A DNA stretch of 18,085 bases from Acanthamoeba castellanii str. Neff (GCF_000313135.1 NW_004457323.1:154493-172577); one strand, 5' to 3'; counted from the stretch's first letter, positions 1-9,879 are shown. Notes: generated from the letters alone by a model not told the origin. Program-made: numbers and translations.

Positions 1-749
1 ACAGTCATCCACCCAAACACCACGCTGGTGCGCCACCAAGCGAGCAATACCATCAGCAACACAACACGACCAACGACACGACCAACAACTAACGACACAC
101 ACACATCAGTGGGCGTTACAGTTGGGTACCAGGAATAGCCAACGGCGAGCGAGTGTCGGTAGTGCTCCTTGTGGAAGCGTGTGATGAGGACGTGGTAGAG
201 TAGGAGAATCACCACGACCGAGAGAACGAGAAGGAGGAAAGAGAACTTGAAGTAGAAGATCGGCCCTGCCATGCGCGGTAAAGAAGAAGTCATCCATCAT
301 CATCATAGTCATTGGCCTTTCGTACAAGGCAAAGCATACAATGTTTGAGAGTAGTACCGTGGGTGACCTCGACTAAGCGGCAGGTCCACAGGGAAGACAT
401 GTTGAAGGCCAAGTGGAGAAGGTTGACATGGCCTGTGCAGGTGGGAGCGGTAGTGAGTAAGATGGATGCTTGAGCAAAGGTGATGACGAAGGTTGCGTTT
501 TGAGCAGTACTCAGGGAAGCGGTTACGGCTCGCCAGTAGTGGCCCTGCTCCACCACCTTCTCGTACGATAGACCTATGTCCTCATATCTGGGGGCGGGGC
601 TAAATCAGAAATGATGACACGATTGTGAGAGTTTCATCCGCTGTACCGATTCCGCGCCAGTTGATCCAGAGCCAAGAGAGGCAGCATACGAAGACGATGG
701 ACGCAGTGGCAGGAGTCTCCAACACCTCGTAGATGAGCGGTGCGCCCAT
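1..749 (-). CDS. Rhomboid-family intramembrane serine protease, 5' part (runs off the window)
   Basis: Multi-pass membrane protease that cuts substrates within the bilayer. My exon model is 749-647, 587-511, 432-358, 265-130 and 24-1, with GT-AG introns except the first. The N-terminus reads MGAPLIYEVLETPAT and is followed by a hydrophobic segment. Next come GHYWRAVTASLSHVNLLHL and FNMSSLW, the rhomboid block where the H..NLLHL.FNM region begins. A long hydrophobic segment follows in exon 4. The last visible exon completes GYSCVVFGWMT, which holds the catalytic Ser of the GxS motif. The catalytic His lies beyond the window. From memory, the order and wording resemble plant RBL13-type rhomboids. 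Exon 4 ends and exon 5 begins in phase, which supports the Ser motif. The exon 1/exon 2 junction is one base out of phase: exon 1 ends in phase 1 but exon 2 needs phase 2. This could be a sequence error near the G-run at about 590 or a non-canonical intron. Confidence 0.86.
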
Positions 750-926
750 CCACGTCTCTTTTCAACTTGAACGCTGTGCACAAAAGAAACTGGCGGGAAA
801 CCAACCAATTAATTTACACAACCATTTGAGATCTGATGTGATGAGATCGAGATGGAGCGGCCAAATCCCTTCAGAGCGAGAGTGGCCTCAAGAATGTACA
901 GGACAGAATGAATAGATAAAACCATT

Positions 927-1142
927 TTACTGAATGTCGAATCCCTCACTTCGCAGGCAAACCTTGTGGAGCTCGATGGGTTCCTGGCACTTCTCCTCGC
1001 CGAACTGGAAGATGCACTCGTCCCTCACCTTCTTCGTGTCCTTGCACACGCAGCAGATGCGCTTGCCGGCGGCATTCGTCGTCGGCGCAGCAGCAGCGGC
1101 AGGAGCGGCAGATGTGGAGGAAGTAGCGGTAGCAGAGCTCAT
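927..1142 (-). CDS. COX17: Cytochrome c oxidase copper chaperone COX17
   Basis: A small, intronless 71-residue protein. It hands Cu(I) to SCO1 and COX11 in the mitochondrial intermembrane space during assembly of complex IV. The core KRICCVCKDTKK carries the copper-binding CC-x-C group (Cys30, Cys31, Cys33). It is followed by Cys43, Cys52 and Cys62, giving the twin Cx9C spacing (33-43 and 52-62) that is oxidised by the Mia40 pathway. The end, LHKVCLRSEGFDI, matches the family C-terminus closely. The first 25 or so residues are Ala/Ser/Thr-rich and poorly conserved, as in other COX17 proteins. The start is the only ATG that gives this N-terminus. The gene is divergent to RPP14, with 236 bp between the two starts. 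Confidence 0.95.
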   Translation of the reverse strand: MSSATATSSTSAAPAAAAAPTTNAAGKRICCVCKDTKKVRDECIFQFGEEKCQEPIELHKVCLRSEGFDIQ

Positions 1143-1378
1143 GATTTTGTTTGAGTGTTTCCGCGATGGGGACTGTGTGGCGATGCGAAGGCCGGAAGAA
1201 ATCGATCAATGCAAGATGGCGTCACGACAATTTCGTAATCTCCCGCTTCTGTTCTCTTGTCGCCGCAAGGGACAAGCATTTCCAGGTAAATACGTCGCAT
1301 ACCACGCATACTCCGATTTTAGGACAGCTTTTCTGCCGCAGAGTAAAAGAGAAAGAAAATACAAATTGAATCGCCAAG
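1143..1378. promoter_or_regulatory. Divergent promoter region between COX17 and RPP14
   Basis: 236 bp separate the ATG of COX17 (minus) from that of RPP14 (plus), so both promoters and 5' leaders must lie here or overlap the genes. I see no clear TATA box or named element. The stretch is only moderately GC-rich compared with the flanking exons. Confidence 0.45.
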
Positions 1379-2188
1379 ATGGAGATCGAATCTTCGGCCA
1401 TTCCCGAGGCGGTCAAGGCCAACATCCATCCGGACTTCTGCTACTTGCGCATACGACTGTAATTCTAGAGGCACAACTTTGTTGACAATTATTCGTTTTT
1501 GGATTTTACTTTATTGAACATGATCGATGTTGCTACAGGGTGGTGCAGCAGCGTGAGGAGCGGCGGACAGGCCTCCACGAAGAGCCATTCCGCGCGGCCC
1601 TGCTCCAAGCCGTCACCAGCTTCTTCGGCCACGGCCTCGCCGGTACCACCCGCTACAGGCTACACGCAGCGCAGTCTCATTCCTCTACACGCCGCTCACG
1701 CCGCTCATACCGCACACGCACGCACGCAGGTGCTGGCCTGTGCGACCGGTTGGTCTTCGTCACATACAACCACCGCACCAACACCGGCATCGTCCGCGTG
1801 CCCGCCAGGTACAGGCCGACTGATGATAGCCACAGCCACACGACACACACACACGACACACACACGACACACTCGGCTCTCAGTCTCACCCTTGGCTTGG
1901 CTGACAGTGATCTGACTGCCCTGTGGGGAGCGCTCACCCTCACGTCTCGAGCTAATGGCGACTCTTGCCGATACGAAGTGCGTGCACACTGTGCGTCGTG
2001 TGCGTTGTGTGTGTCGTGTGTGTTGCGTGTGCGGTGCATGCATTTAATGGTAGGCTGGCGTGGTCCTGTAGGTGGAGCGCGCAACGCCATTCCTTCCCTC
2101 GCTGGGGGCCACCTCGCGGGAGTTCTTCGACGATTTTGCAGTTGAGCTGGGTCTGCGCCAGGCCACCACCGACGAAGCCAGTACCTAA
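1379..2188 (+). CDS. RPP14: Ribonuclease P/MRP protein subunit RPP14
   Basis: Protein subunit of the nuclear RNase P and MRP complexes, which process tRNA 5' ends and pre-rRNA. Exons 1379-1458, 1539-1642, 1730-1808, 1908-1977 and 2072-2188 join in phase with GT-AG borders to give 149 residues. The order of conserved blocks follows human Rpp14 as I know it: HPDFCYLRIRL, then FRAALLQAVTSFFG, CDRLVFVTY, a TALWGALTLTS block and the end block ERATPFLPSLGATSREFFDD. The start MEIESSAIPEAV is the first ATG after the divergent promoter, in an aagATGG context. Intron 3 is CA-rich and intron 4 is GT-rich simple sequence, which makes long spurious open frames on both strands. The assignment rests on the overall pattern, since this family is weakly conserved; POP5-like proteins are the nearest alternative. 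Confidence 0.85.
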
Positions 2189-2366
2189 ACAAAACAAACG
2201 TAACAAACACAAACTAAACACAAACCATGAGCTCACGCAATGACCTGGCGTGATGTCGCCAACCTCAGCTTGGTCAGCACCCCGCAGGTACTTGCTTGCA
2301 CTGTTGCTGGGTGCAGGGAGATGGAGGGTAAGGGATGTCGGATATGGCCCCGAGCGGGACCGTGTT
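2189..2366. other. Gap between RPP14 and the 5S gene
   Basis: 178 bp of sequence with no supported gene. Its distal end is GC-rich and abuts the 5S rRNA-like gene, so it may hold upstream elements for Pol III. No motif could be assigned. Confidence 0.3.
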
Positions 2367-2484
2367 GGATACGGCCATACTGCGCATAAAGCACCGCTTC
2401 CCATCCGAACAGCGAAGTTGTGGCGCCAGGCGGTGTTAGTACTGGGGTGGGCGACCACCCGGGAATCCACCGTGCCCGTATCCT
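2367..2484 (+). rRNA. 5S rRNA gene, variant or possible pseudogene
   Basis: 118 bases with the full 5S layout. The 5' end GGATACGG pairs with the 3' end CCGTATCC (helix I). CCCATCCGAACAGCGAAGTT, the GGCGGTGTTAGTACTGGGGT block and a GGGCGACCACCCGGGAA segment follow in the right order. A TTTT run at 2484-2487 would stop Pol III. It resembles the Acanthamoeba 5S from memory. The near-universal run after GAAGTT, normally AAGC, is replaced here by GTGG and the region is about two bases short. This lies in the internal control region bound by TFIIIA, so the copy may be weak or dead. Because 5S genes are usually multicopy, a diverged copy would be tolerated. Confidence 0.85.
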
Positions 2485-2604
2485 TTTGGCATTTGCAGGC
2501 ACACACCCCTCTCATCCTTTTTGCTTCGCTCTCGCCTCTCGACCTGTCACGTTTCGATCTCTTTTAGATTCTTATGGGCATTTCACGATCCAAACAACAA
2601 CTGG

Positions 2605-2650
2605 GCAGTAGAACATACACCAAGCCGTCCTAGCTCAGTCGGTAGAGCGC
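2605..2650 (+). pseudogene. Truncated tRNA-Lys 5' fragment with its upstream flank
   Basis: Bases 2624-2650 are identical to the first 27 bases of the two intact tRNA-Lys genes (acceptor 5' strand, D arm and A box), then the match ends. No anticodon or T arm follows. The flank just upstream (GGCAGTAGAACA) also matches the flank of the intact copy at 12887, so this is the left end of a duplicated tRNA cassette and not a chance A box. It lies 59 bases before the intact copy at 2709. Confidence 0.85.
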
Positions 2651-2708
2651 ATCTCCTTCAATGCAGTGTATCTTGCAACTCTAAGCCAGAAGGGGAATGA
2701 AACGCGAA

Positions 2709-2781
2709 GCCGTCCTAGCTCAGTCGGTAGAGCGCAAGACTCTTAATCTTGTGGTCGTGGGTTCGAGCCCCACGGTCGGCT
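2709..2781 (+). tRNA. tRNA-Lys (anticodon CTT), copy 1
   Basis: 73-base cloverleaf with no intron and no encoded CCA. The D arm holds the A box (TAGCTCAGTCGGTAGAG). The anticodon stem CAAGA/TCTTG encloses loop CTCTTAA, giving anticodon CTT, which reads AAG (Lys). The T arm holds the B box (GGTTCGAGCCC). A T-run at about 2788-2793 is the Pol III terminator. The acceptor stem pairs at six of seven positions; position 5/68 is T-T. The sequence is identical to the copy at 12887. Confidence 0.97.
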
Positions 2782-2985
2782 ATCTCTCTTTTTGTTCACA
2801 GCCAAGTAACAGTTGCCGGGCACGTGATGGATGGCCGCAGTCCTCTTTTACAGTCAGATCTTGGAAGCCGCGGTGTTGGGTCCTGAGGTGTTGGGGGGGG
2901 GGGCAGACGCAGTGTTGGCCAAAGATTTCTAAAATAAAATGATTGTAGTACCAGCTACGGTGATGTGTGAAGTGTACAGCGCGAA

Positions 2986-5900
2986 CTACTCCTCGACGAA
3001 GAGGAGCCGCTTCTTGTTGCTGGCTGCGGGACCCTTGGCGGTGTGCAGGGACTTAAGCTCGATGGCGCCCTCGGCGATAACGGGCGAGCGCGAGGGAGAG
3101 AAGTAGTACGACGAGGCCGCCGGCGATGCGCCCTCCACGCGCGCTCGCTTCGACGGCGTCGTGTTGTTCGTCACCAACTGCACGTGCGTGAGTGTCGTGT
3201 GTCGTGTTGTGTTGTGTCGTGTGTCGTGTGCGTACCCGCAGCTTGGTCGGAGTGATGAACGACTTCAGGTCGCTGGCGTCGCCCGACTTGATGTTGGGAC
3301 TGTTCTCCTTGTCCTCGTCATCGAATTTCCTGTGACGTCATCATCATTAGCCCTCGTGTGCCCTTTCGCGCGTGTGCGATTGTGTGCGGTCATGTATGTA
3401 TCGTGTGGCGTGTGCGTGTGCGATCGTCGTGTGCGGTCGCGTACCTCTTGACGGACATGCGCTTGGGGCGGATCTTCTTGGGCCGACGGCTCGGGGTGTC
3501 CTTGACCGGACTCAGCGGCGACGCCGCGGGGCTCGTGAACGCGCCCGACGCCGACGACGAGATCAGCGACCGCAACGCCGACCGACCGCCTTTCGTCGCC
3601 GGCGACCGCCGCGACGGCGAGGACGACGAAGACGGCGACGACGACACGGCGGCGCTGATGCGTCGCTTGGCCGCCCGCGACGGCGACGACGACGAGGCGG
3701 CGAGGGGCGACGACGGCGAGCCGAGGGCGGTCGACCGGCGGAGCGGCGACGAGGCCTGGCGCGCGGGCGGCTGCCGGTGGCGCGGCCGCTGGCCATGCAT
3801 GGCCGCCGGCATCGGTGTCTGCACGCCGCGCGCGACGGCCTGCGATGATTTTAGCTCCGACGTCGTCGTCGTCGCCAGCGCTGAAGCTTTTACCTCCGAA
3901 GCCGAGCGGTGGTGGTGTTGGCGGTGGAACTGGTGGGGCGGCATCAGGTGGGGCGCGGCGGGTCGGAGCTTGGCCGAGGCGGGGAACGGCGTCGTGGGCC
4001 GAAACCCAGCCGGCTGGGCCGGCTTCTGGTGGTGTCGCGCCGGCGTCGTGGCGGCGGCGGCCACGGCGGCCTCGGCCCCGGCGATGGCGGTGGTGGTCAT
4101 GCGTCGCTTGGTGGGCGCGGTGAAGGGCGAGGCGAGAAAGGGGATCGCCGATGAAGAAGTCGACGACGCTGTGGAGGCGTTGTTGCGGGGCTGGAAGGGG
4201 GAGGAGAGGGAGATCTTGGAGCGAACGGGCGTCGGGAAGGCCGAGAACATGCGCTGGAACAGGGACGACGAGGGCGCGTCGCCGGCGGCGGCGGCGGTGG
4301 TGCGGAGCGGAGTGGAGGGGGCCATGCGCTGGGGCGTGGACGGGACGCCGCCGAGCGTTGCGCGGCGAGTGGGCGGAGGGGGAGCCGCGGCGGCGGCGGC
4401 CACCTTGGCGTGGGCCTGCTCCAGCAGGTCGTCGATGTCCAACGCCGCCGCACCTGCAAGACGTGCCACGTGACACGTCAGCAAAACCGCACACGCACAC
4501 CGCACGCGCACGACCGCACACACGGTGTGGTGGAAGGGGGGGGGGCGAGCGCATACGTTGCATGACGGGGGCGGTGCGGAGCTTGTCGACGGGCACGTTG
4601 AGGAGGTAGGGCAGGATGCGTTCGATGCCCTGGCGGCTCAGCAGCTCCTCGGCGCAGCCCTCCAGTATGGCCAGCGCGAAGCGGAACAGAGCCGACGTCC
4701 TGCAGAGCCGGCCGCCCATCGGTCAGTCCCAGCCTCGAGGCCTCGAGCTGCCACCAGGCGGGGGCGGGAGGGGGCGGGAGGGGAGTAGATTACCCCTCGA
4801 CAAAGACCATGTCGTAGATGGCGAGGACGAGCTCCCAGTTGGGCAGCTGGGTGTAGAGGGAGAGGAACCAGGGCGTCATGTACATGAGCACGTCGAGCCG
4901 GTGCCGGTCGAGGTGGGCCGCCAGCTCGGGCAGGTGCAGCGCCAGCACCTCGTGGAACAGGGCCGCGTCCTTGATCAGCCCCTCCATCCCCGGCTCGTAG
5001 TACCTCGACATCCTACATCGTGCGGTGCGCGTGTGCGGCGGGCGCGTGCGGTTAGCGTGTGCGGTTGGGTAATGACGACACACGCACGCCGCATACGCGC
5101 GCGCATACCCGTGGCCGTCGAGGATGATGGCGAGGAGCCAGAAGGCGAGCTCGTTGAGGGTCGACGTGCGGTCGTCCTCGGCGGCGAGCAGGTCGTCGTT
5201 GAAGAGGACCGCCATGAGGCCGCCCACCACCGGGGCCATGCCCTGGCAGTACCCCAGCGACGTGTTCAAGCACGAGTAGGCCTTCAGCACGTCGAACAGG
5301 TGGTCGCACCTGCCGCACACACCGCACACACCGCACACACAGCACACGCGTGTTAAGGCGCTGTGTGGGTCGTGTTGTGTCGTTGGTCGTATCATGTCGT
5401 GCGGTGAGCGTACTTGTCGGGAATGGCGGTGAAGATGGCGTTGTCGACGAGGGTGCGATCGAGGTCGAGCCTGATCTGTTCCACCGCCTTGCTCTCGTCC
5501 TTGTTCAACAGCAGCCTCTGACACACGACACACACAACACGCACCACCGCACACGCACACGCATCACCGCACACGCACGACCGACCACCGCACGCGCACA
5601 CATGAGCGAAAACGCGGACGTTGGGTGCGTGGGGAGGGAGTGTGTGGTGGTACCGCGTAGAGGGCGGGTTCGTTGGTGCGCTGCTGGGCGGCCCACGGGT
5701 GGGCGTAGCACAGGGCACGCCACAGCGACGCGCGGTACTTGGTTGGCACGCCGCCCATTACCATCCCTCGCAACTGCGTGTGTCACGACACGACACACAC
5801 GACATACGACACACGCATTTTTTCAGCACACGACACGACACGACACGCGAAACACGACACGACACCACCGCACACGCACACACGCGCGAACCTTGGTCTT

Positions 5901-6500
5901 GGAGTGTACGGCGGTGGAGCTGTCGGTGGCGACGACCTGGCGCCATTTGGCCTCCTCGGCGGCCTCGCGGGCCTGCTGGGCCAGCTTGCGCTGGTCGGCC
6001 TCGGCGTAGAGCGAACGGAAGTCGTCGTGCTCCCCGGTCAGCTCCCGCTCTTGTTCGTCGTCGTCTTCGTCTTCTTCTTCTTGCTGTTCCTCTTTCTCAC
6101 CATCTTCCTCTTCATCTCGTTCGTCATCGTGCTCGGTCTCTACGTGACGGTCGATTTGGTGATCGTCTTGATGATGCTCGCGCTCGTCGACAATATTAAT
6201 ATCTTCATCATCGTCTTCTTGAAGGAGGACTGCGGCAAACTCGGAATTGTAATAATTGGCTTCGAATGGGGTCTTCCTCTTGTTGACGTCATCGCCGACG
6301 CAGTTGGTAGATGGAGACGAGCCCGAGGATGAAGATGAAGCCGGCGAGGGCGAGGTGGATGAGGACGCCTTTCGTCCGCCAACCCTCCTTCGCTTCTTTT
6401 TCACTATACGGCGCGTGCTGATCTGTAGTTCATCCTCCTTTGCGGTCTCGTCTTCGAAATCGAGCCGGCGGCGTTTGAGATGGAGCGATCGAGCCGACAT
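2986..6500 (-). CDS. TBC-domain Rab GTPase-activating protein with acidic N-terminus and Ser/Pro-rich tail
   Basis: Nine exons join in phase to 896 residues: 6500-5892, 5773-5654, 5517-5414, 5309-5109, 5012-4794, 4699-4557, 4453-3445, 3329-3236, 3177-2986. It should speed GTP hydrolysis by a Rab GTPase on membranes. Residues 1-200 are basic, then very Glu/Asp-rich, with a likely coiled coil before the TBC domain. The TBC domain starts at LRGMVMGGVPTKYRASLW. It keeps both catalytic fingers: I258-xx-D261-xx-R264 (arginine finger) and YCQGM with Gln300. YYEPGMEGLI, MTPWFLSLY and IYDMVFVEG follow. After the domain, exon 7 is about 335 residues of Ser, Pro, Ala and Arg with many SP/TP sites. Exon 8 has a KEN tripeptide (809-811). 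The start at 6500 is preferred over an in-frame ATG at 6536 because an AT-rich TATA-like stretch lies between. The Rab target is unknown. Confidence 0.93.
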
Positions 6501-7013
6501 CTTGTGTGGCGAATATAAAAATAAAAAAATGCGCAAGTTTTACAAAAAATCACACACTACAACAAATCCTCCAAGGATGGTTGTGTGTGTGTAAAGATGA
6601 TGACGATGGTGAGGCTGTGCGTGGAGTACACGAAACACTTGCGTTTGTGTGTGGTGTTGTTGGGGTTGCACAACGGTGGCCGTTACGAAAACCGCCAAAG
6701 GCCGATTGGCGCCAAGAATTGTTTGGGAATGTTAGGAATGTTGACTGGAATGCAGCTGTTGCCTGGCAAGCAGCGATCCCTGGAAATATATTGACCTTTT
6801 ATGGATAAGACCTAAACAAGAGAAAGCTGCCTTATGTTGAGGGAGGCATCTGAAGCGTGTTTCATTTGCCGCTTCAGTTCACCAGAGCCTCTCAACCAAA
6901 ACATACACAGACAGAAGCGGCCAGAGAGGAACTCGCCACAAGAGAAGAGGCTGAAGGCGCCCAGAGATTTGAGTTCCAGAGCAGAGCAGGTGGCCGTCGA
7001 CGCTCATATAGAG
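6501..7013. promoter_or_regulatory. Divergent promoter region of the Rab-GAP and the acidic-protein gene
   Basis: 513 bp without a supported gene. An AT-rich block near 6509-6530 (aatataaaaataaaa) sits just upstream of the Rab-GAP start and could act as a TATA region. A perfect 10-base palindrome TTGGCGCCAA lies at 6706-6715, and TTTGGCGG (minus strand) at 6692-6699; both fit E2F-type cores. The right part, from about 6834, is in frame with the acidic-protein gene and open. An earlier start there cannot be excluded. Confidence 0.4.
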
Positions 7014-9383
7014 ATGGCCGCCTCCAGCGCCTCGGGCCACGGCTACCACCAGCTTCACTACTCGGTTGCCCATCCACAGCCCCATCACTTCTTCACCCGC
7101 CCTCGACGAGACACACCCTTCCCACAGAGGGGAAAGCCGCCAGCGCCCCAGTCTTCTTCTTCTCCATCACCGTCACCATCATCCTCGTCTTGGGGCTGCT
7201 CGTCGCCCCACAAGACTACCGCTCGCCTCTCCTCGACAGCCCCCGCGACCAACGGCTGGACCTCGACCGCGACCACCGCGACTACATCCCAACCGTACTG
7301 GGCTGTCAAAATCGAGAAAGAGGCCGAAGCTGATCGGGTTGAAGATGGTGAAGATGGTGAAGAGGAGGAGGAAGGCGATGATAAATTCTCTGGTGAAGAG
7401 GAAGAGGAAGACCGCTATAATGGAGGGGGCGGGAGTGATGTAGAGGAGGAAGATGAACGGGGAGAAGAAGGTGAAGTGATCGATTTGGCGTACGACATCG
7501 AAGACGACAAGATGGTGTGGTCCCACCAGAGCAGAAGCGATTCGGACGAGGAGGAGGACGTGGAAGAGTTCGAGGACGATGCCGAAGACCACGACAAAAG
7601 GGAAGGGTGCGGCCCTGGCAAGACCCCCAACCTCTGCAGCGGCGACGACGACCATGTACGTAGGGGCCGCGAGCGACTCCCCTTGGCTCGAGCGAGGAAG
7701 CGAGAGCGGGAGTAGCGAAGTACGAGCTGCGACCTCTACTCGCAGCGCCCAAGACAAAGATTGGGATGAGGGTGGGGGCTACGACGTGGGGGCCGACGAC
7801 CAGGAGGTGAACGATGGTGACTCCTCTGACGAAGAAGAAGAGGAAGAATGCACCACCACCGACCACTACTCGCAGTCTCAGCCGCCTCCCTCCTCGGCCC
7901 CGGCGGTCGACGTGCCTGCTCCAGCAGCTCCGGCAACAGCTCAGGAGGGGGACCTGAGCGGTGGCTACCCGATCGACTACCTGGGGCTGGCTGGCGAAGG
8001 CGACCAGGACGCTTTGGCGTTTGATTGTGACTTCCTCCTCGAGCTGCTTCGCGCCGAGGAGCTCAACAACGGCGAATGCGACATGGGGGTTGCAGCAGCG
8101 GCCCAGCAGCAGCAGCCTCTACACCAGCAACGCCATTCTCATCTTCAACAGCAGCATCAGCAGCACCCCGACCCGCCTCAGCGCCAGACCCACCACCACC
8201 ACCACGGCTCCTCTACGTGGAGCCGACCCGACCAAGGCCAAGGCCGAGGCGAGGCCGACGGCAGCACCCTCAAGCAGCTCCTAGAGTCGTACAGGGGCCA
8301 GCAGCCCTACGCCCAGGCCCACACCCAGGCCCAGGCTCTACACGACGACCAGTCCCCCCAGGCCCAGGTCGAGGGGGCGAGCTGCGCTTCGGCCGTGGCG
8401 GGGGGCATGGTGAGCACGACCAAGACCCTGGCCCAGCTCTTCGGCCTGCCGCAGCCGCTCTACCTGTCAGCCTCCAACCCGAGTACCACGCTCAGCGCGC
8501 TGGAGGCGCTGAACCAGCACCGGCGGCGAAGCAAGACGCGCGAGGCCGCGGTCGTCCTGCCGCCCTCGCTCACCCCCTTCCTGTCGCAAATGACCGCCTA
8601 CCTCACCCCCTCCATCGCCGACCCACAAGAAGGTGCTCATTCCATGCATTCCTCTGTTAGTCGTTGACAACGAAACATTGACATGTGATCTATGTCCAAA
8701 GCAGATGGTTCCACTGCAACTGGCGGGAGTCCTACCACGAAGCGAAAGAGCACCGTAACCTATGGTAATACAGCTTTCTTTCCTTCTTTCGTTGCTCGCA
8801 TGTGGCTTTGGAGTGGCTGATGACGGCCAACTATGCATGGAATGCAGCGCCCCTACCACTCTTGCACGCGGAGGCCAAGAGAGCGAGGGCCGAAGCGAGC
8901 GACCACCTGGCGGCCCACCAGCGCAACCTGATGTATGGCGGACACCAGCTGCAGGAGGACGTGGCGTCGCACATGGAGGGCGAGACCGGCGGGGGTCACA
9001 TCGACAGCCTGCTGACCTACCTCGACTCGCCGATGAGCATCTCCTTCGACGCCTCGTCCACGCCCTGCTCCACCCCCTCGTCGCCCTTCTCGCCCACCCA
9101 CCAACCACAGCACCACCACCACCTGCACGACTCGCTCTTGCGCGGCCCAGCCACGGCCGATCCGCACAGGGTGGCGGGACAACCTCACAACCGCCCTCTG
9201 GTCGAATACGCCAGGGAGGCCCTGAGGACTTGCGGGACTGCTTCGACTTTGACTTCGACGATGACGACGGCCTCGCCGGCGCAGGCACAGCCGACCACGG
9301 ACGCCGATGCGGACATCGACAGCGATTTCCTCGAGGAGGTGATGCAGTTCGCGACGCAGCTGGAGCAGGACCTCCTCTCCTGA
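7014..9383 (+). CDS. Unrecognised acidic, Gln/His-rich low-complexity protein
   Basis: I do not recognise this protein. Exons 7014-7606, 7746-8632, 8705-8754 and 8814-9383 join in phase to 699 residues. The introns are 139, 72 and 59 bp. The first and third junctions were chosen because they alone keep the frame with GT-AG ends. Residues 1-110 are His/Ser/Thr/Pro-rich (GYHQLHYSVAHPQPHHFF). Residues 105-200 are a strong Glu/Asp tract with EVIDLAYDIEDDK. The middle has Gln and His runs (AAAAQQQQPLHQQ, THHHHH). Parts that look like ordered helices are FDCDFLLELLRAEEL, TLKQLLESY and the last 20 residues (FLEEVMQFATQLEQ). The start at 7014 has a strong gagATGGcc context; the frame is open back to 6834. 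Such a make-up (acid, Gln and His tracts) is common in nuclear regulators, but no DNA-binding domain is visible. Codons are GC3-rich, as in the neighbours. Confidence 0.72.
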
Positions 9384-9879
9384 GGCTTAGCACACACAAC
9401 ACAACACAACACACGCACCCACGCACACATACCTCTAAGTCTGCACCTCTTCCCCCCCACATCACCACCCTCAACCCTCAGCACATATTGTACCATGTAA
9501 CATACAAACACAACACAGAAACCGGCACCATTGCGACTGGTTTTCCACCAAGAGACAAACCAAGAAGAACACAACAGAAGCGTTGATCGAAAAGTCACCC
9601 ACGATCTTTATGGTGAATCAATTTTGACCACTCCGCAGCCACCTTGCACTGGCCCAATATGGTTCTTGCACCAATGGTCTTCTGCCTGGCTGCAACACCA
9701 AACCGCAGCGTTGCGCTTTTATGGTAAGATAACGCAAATCACATTTATGGTAAATCACTTTTGACCACTCCTCAGCCAACTTGCACTGGCCAATGAGGTT
9801 TTTGCACCAATGGTCTTCACCTGGCTTCAACAAAAACCGCAGCGTCGCGAAAGGCAACAACACAAAAAAAACCAACAAC
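9384..9879. other. Gap between the acidic-protein gene and the SDR gene
   Basis: 496 bp without a gene. The left part (9387-9430) is CA-rich simple sequence just after the stop codon. The right part holds the duplicated promoter segment listed separately. Open frames here are short and have no family resemblance. Confidence 0.5.
9607..9849 (+). repeat. Tandem duplication of about 110 bp in the SDR promoter
   Basis: Unit 1 (9607-9716) and unit 2 (9744-9849) are colinear imperfect copies. Both start TTTATGGT(G/A)AATCA, continue TTTTGACCACTCC, then TTGCACTGGCC, then TTGCACCAATGGTCTTC, and end in CCGCAGCG(T)(T/C)GCG. Each has two CCAAT-type cores (one in the GGCC(C)AAT block, one in CACCAATGG). 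A partial third copy of the TTTATGGTAA start lies at about 9718. Unit 2 ends 30 bp before the SDR start codon, so the duplicated segment is its promoter and 5' leader. Confidence 0.9.

Noticed and set aside
934..1485. 183-codon plus-strand frame opposite COX17
   Set aside because: Antisense to the well-supported COX17 gene, and its end overlaps RPP14 exon 1 in another frame.
1540..2145. Single 201-codon plus-strand frame across RPP14
   Set aside because: It reads through three introns; the spliced model restores the RPP14 blocks in order, while this frame holds only one of them.
3358..4719. Long open frames on both strands opposite and beside the Rab-GAP tail exon (up to 484 codons)
   Set aside because: They are shadows of a GC-rich Ser/Pro/Arg exon. 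They consist of Arg, Gly, Ala and Pro runs, cross confirmed splice sites, and match no family.
6857..7333. Membrane segment FFFSITVTIILVLGLLV in a plus-strand frame
   Set aside because: It is the Ser/Pro-rich stretch of the acidic-protein gene read in the wrong frame; the frame stops soon after and has no start in good context.
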